From positions 186,001-250,000 of the forward strand of contig PHEH01000002.1 in NCBI GenBank assembly GCA_002841155.1: a stretch of DNA of 64,000 nucleotides, written 5' to 3'. Under the pieces are notes generated by a model. That model was given only the letters and a program-made list of their open reading frames with translations. It did not search any database and was not told the origin of the DNA. This document shows, piece by piece, positions 63,142 through 64,000 of the stretch. Source of the DNA: Alphaproteobacteria bacterium HGW-Alphaproteobacteria-18. GTDB lineage: Bacteria; Pseudomonadota; Alphaproteobacteria; Caulobacterales; Hyphomonadaceae. Numbering within the stretch: the stretch's first letter is position 1; every line of letters begins with the position of its first letter. The position numbers and the translations under genes were made by a program.

Positions 63142-64000
63142 CAGGCAACGCCGATGATGTAGGGCTTGCTCTTGGAATTGATCTCTTCATAGGCGACGAC
63201 GGCATTGCGGATGCCCTTGCTCGCCAGCACGGTTTGCAGGAACCGGCGCCGGCGCGAAGAGGTCGCCACAGCGGCAACGATGCCCTTCTGAGCGGTCTCG
63301 TTGAGCTTGGCCTGAACCGAGTTGATCAGCTCCCCAAAAATCTCAGGCGGCAGCGCGATATCTGATCCACCGCTTTCATTGGTGACTTCATATTCGGCAA
63401 ACTTCTGCTCCCAGCTGGTGGAAAGCTGGATCAGTGGCAGCCTGCCCTGATCGTCCTGAAGCCGGTCGACGATCTGGAAAGCAAGACGCTGACGCACCAG
63501 TTCGATCACACGCGGCAGGGCCAGGCCCTGTGGTTTGGCTTCGGCCACAGTCTCTATGATCAGGAACAGATTACGGATCGCCAGTCGCTCGGACAGCAGC
63601 ATACGCAGGACCGAAAGCAGTATTTCCGGCGTTACCTTGCCTGGAATGTATTCGTCGAGGAAACGCTTGTTGGCGCTGGCCCGATCCATGTCCGAAATCG
63701 CCGTCAGAGCGTCCAGCGTCTCCATCATCACCATCCGGGTAAAGACAAGCGAGAAGTTGGACTGGATCACTTCCAGCATATGCGTCGCGAGCACTTCGAT
63801 CGGCTCGACAACGGGAACAGCGGCAGCTGCCAGTTCCTGTTTCTTGGCCGAAGGTAGCCATCGGGCGGCGGCCTTGTAGACAGGCTCACGGACTTTCTCA
63901 CCGCCTAGATGGGGCAGCTGGTTCTCCTCGATCAGCGCCAGCACCTGACCTGGGCGCAGAAAGCCTGAATCCACCCGCACGCCCTGGATGCGGATCCGGT
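63141..64000 (-). CDS. flhA: flagellar export protein FlhA, C-terminal part (gene continues past the window)
   Basis: The frame runs off the right edge; the ORF-track start at 63980 is an internal GTG. The visible 286 codons are the cytoplasmic FlhA-C domain: VDSGFLRPGQVLALIEENQLPHLGG, VTPEILLSVLRMLLSERLAIRNLFLIIETVAEA, RRRFLQTVLASKGIRNAVVAYEEI. FlhA-C forms the nonameric ring that docks export chaperones. The protein ends with INSKSKPYIIGVA. Confidence 0.95.
   Translation of the reverse strand, partial: RIRIQGVRVDSGFLRPGQVLALIEENQLPHLGGEKVREPVYKAAARWLPSAKKQELAAAAVPVVEPIEVLATHMLEVIQSNFSLVFTRMVMMETLDALTAISDMDRASANKRFLDEYIPGKVTPEILLSVLRMLLSERLAIRNLFLIIETVAEAKPQGLALPRVIELVRQRLAFQIVDRLQDDQGRLPLIQLSTSWEQKFAEYEVTNESGGSDIALPPEIFGELINSVQAKLNETAQKGIVAAVATSSRRRRFLQTVLASKGIRNAVVAYEEINSKSKPYIIGVA

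Noticed and set aside
1-64000. CRISPR arrays, rRNA operons, prophage or integrase genes
   Set aside because: No regularly spaced direct repeats with unique spacers, rRNA-like sequence or phage genes were seen on either strand.

Overview
The window is 64 kb of GC-rich, gene-dense chromosome from an alphaproteobacterium. The sucC-sucD-sucA-sucB order, a NepR/ECF (EcfG-type) general stress response pair, an RpoH sigma factor with its RpoH box, ZapE, an alphaproteobacterial cysG-DUF2849-cysI-DUF934-cysH operon and a polar-flagellum export cluster all point that way. Gene content and style most resemble Hyphomonadaceae/Caulobacterales (Hyphomonas-like). That is an inference, because no 16S or other placement marker is present. 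Most of the window is core housekeeping sequence. Accessory-looking pieces are few and small: a lone TIR-domain gene, a HigB/HigA-like toxin-antitoxin operon, and one decayed locus.

Layout. 1-3.4 kb: end of a DUF4159 gene and a large membrane protein with a VWA-like motif. 3.4-7.5 kb: AmpG-like permease, AT-richer TIR gene, GNAT, PlsC-like acyltransferase. 7.7-11.3 kb: lone receiver protein, strong terminator, rhomboid protease, zapE, an intergenic 10-bp repeat array, rpoH. 11.5-12.7 kb: small orphan gene and the toxin-antitoxin operon behind a double palindromic operator. 12.7-14.0 kb: RcnB-like protein and a SpoU methyltransferase carrying two palindromic-element insertions. 14.0-20.4 kb: sulfate assimilation and siroheme operon with a divergent LysR regulator. 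20.4-26.3 kb: membrane coiled-coil protein, small membrane peptide, Hpt protein, chorismate mutase, GST (YghU type), methyltransferase.

26.3-33.1 kb holds the TCA operon sucCDAB. 33.2-41.9 kb holds an MFS transporter, a PhoD-like lipoprotein, DUF2306, a LytTR regulator, a TAXI solute-binding protein, rlmH, rsfS (probably starting at CTG), a BON lipoprotein, gshB and a small Gly-rich lipoprotein. 41.9-52.9 kb holds mutS, a maeB-type malic enzyme, an AmpG-like MFS protein, a hybrid kinase, a ComM/YifB ATPase and dusA. 53.0-54.5 kb is a decayed FAD oxidoreductase abutting a response regulator truncated in its DNA-binding helix. 54.5-58.8 kb is the stress/c-di-GMP locus: a putative EcfG promoter with a possible short terminated transcript, nepR, ecfG, a second promoter of the same form, a PilZ-like protein, a GAF protein and a PAS-GGDEF-EAL protein. 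58.8-64 kb holds an acyl-CoA dehydrogenase, a weakly supported ORF, and flhA(partial)-fliR-flhB with a FliJ-like coiled-coil gene.

The most unusual signals are: (i) a GGACA-N5 array with exact 10-bp phasing downstream of zapE that recurs, reversed, over the ribosome-binding site and start of the PhoD-like gene; (ii) two GGAAC-N16-CGTA promoters tying the general stress response to PilZ/GAF/GGDEF-EAL genes; (iii) palindromic elements inserted inside and at the end of a SpoU methyltransferase gene; (iv) an rsfS gene whose conserved N-terminus precedes any ATG/GTG/TTG; and (v) the compact TIR gene. No rRNA, tRNA, CRISPR array or intact insertion sequence was found.
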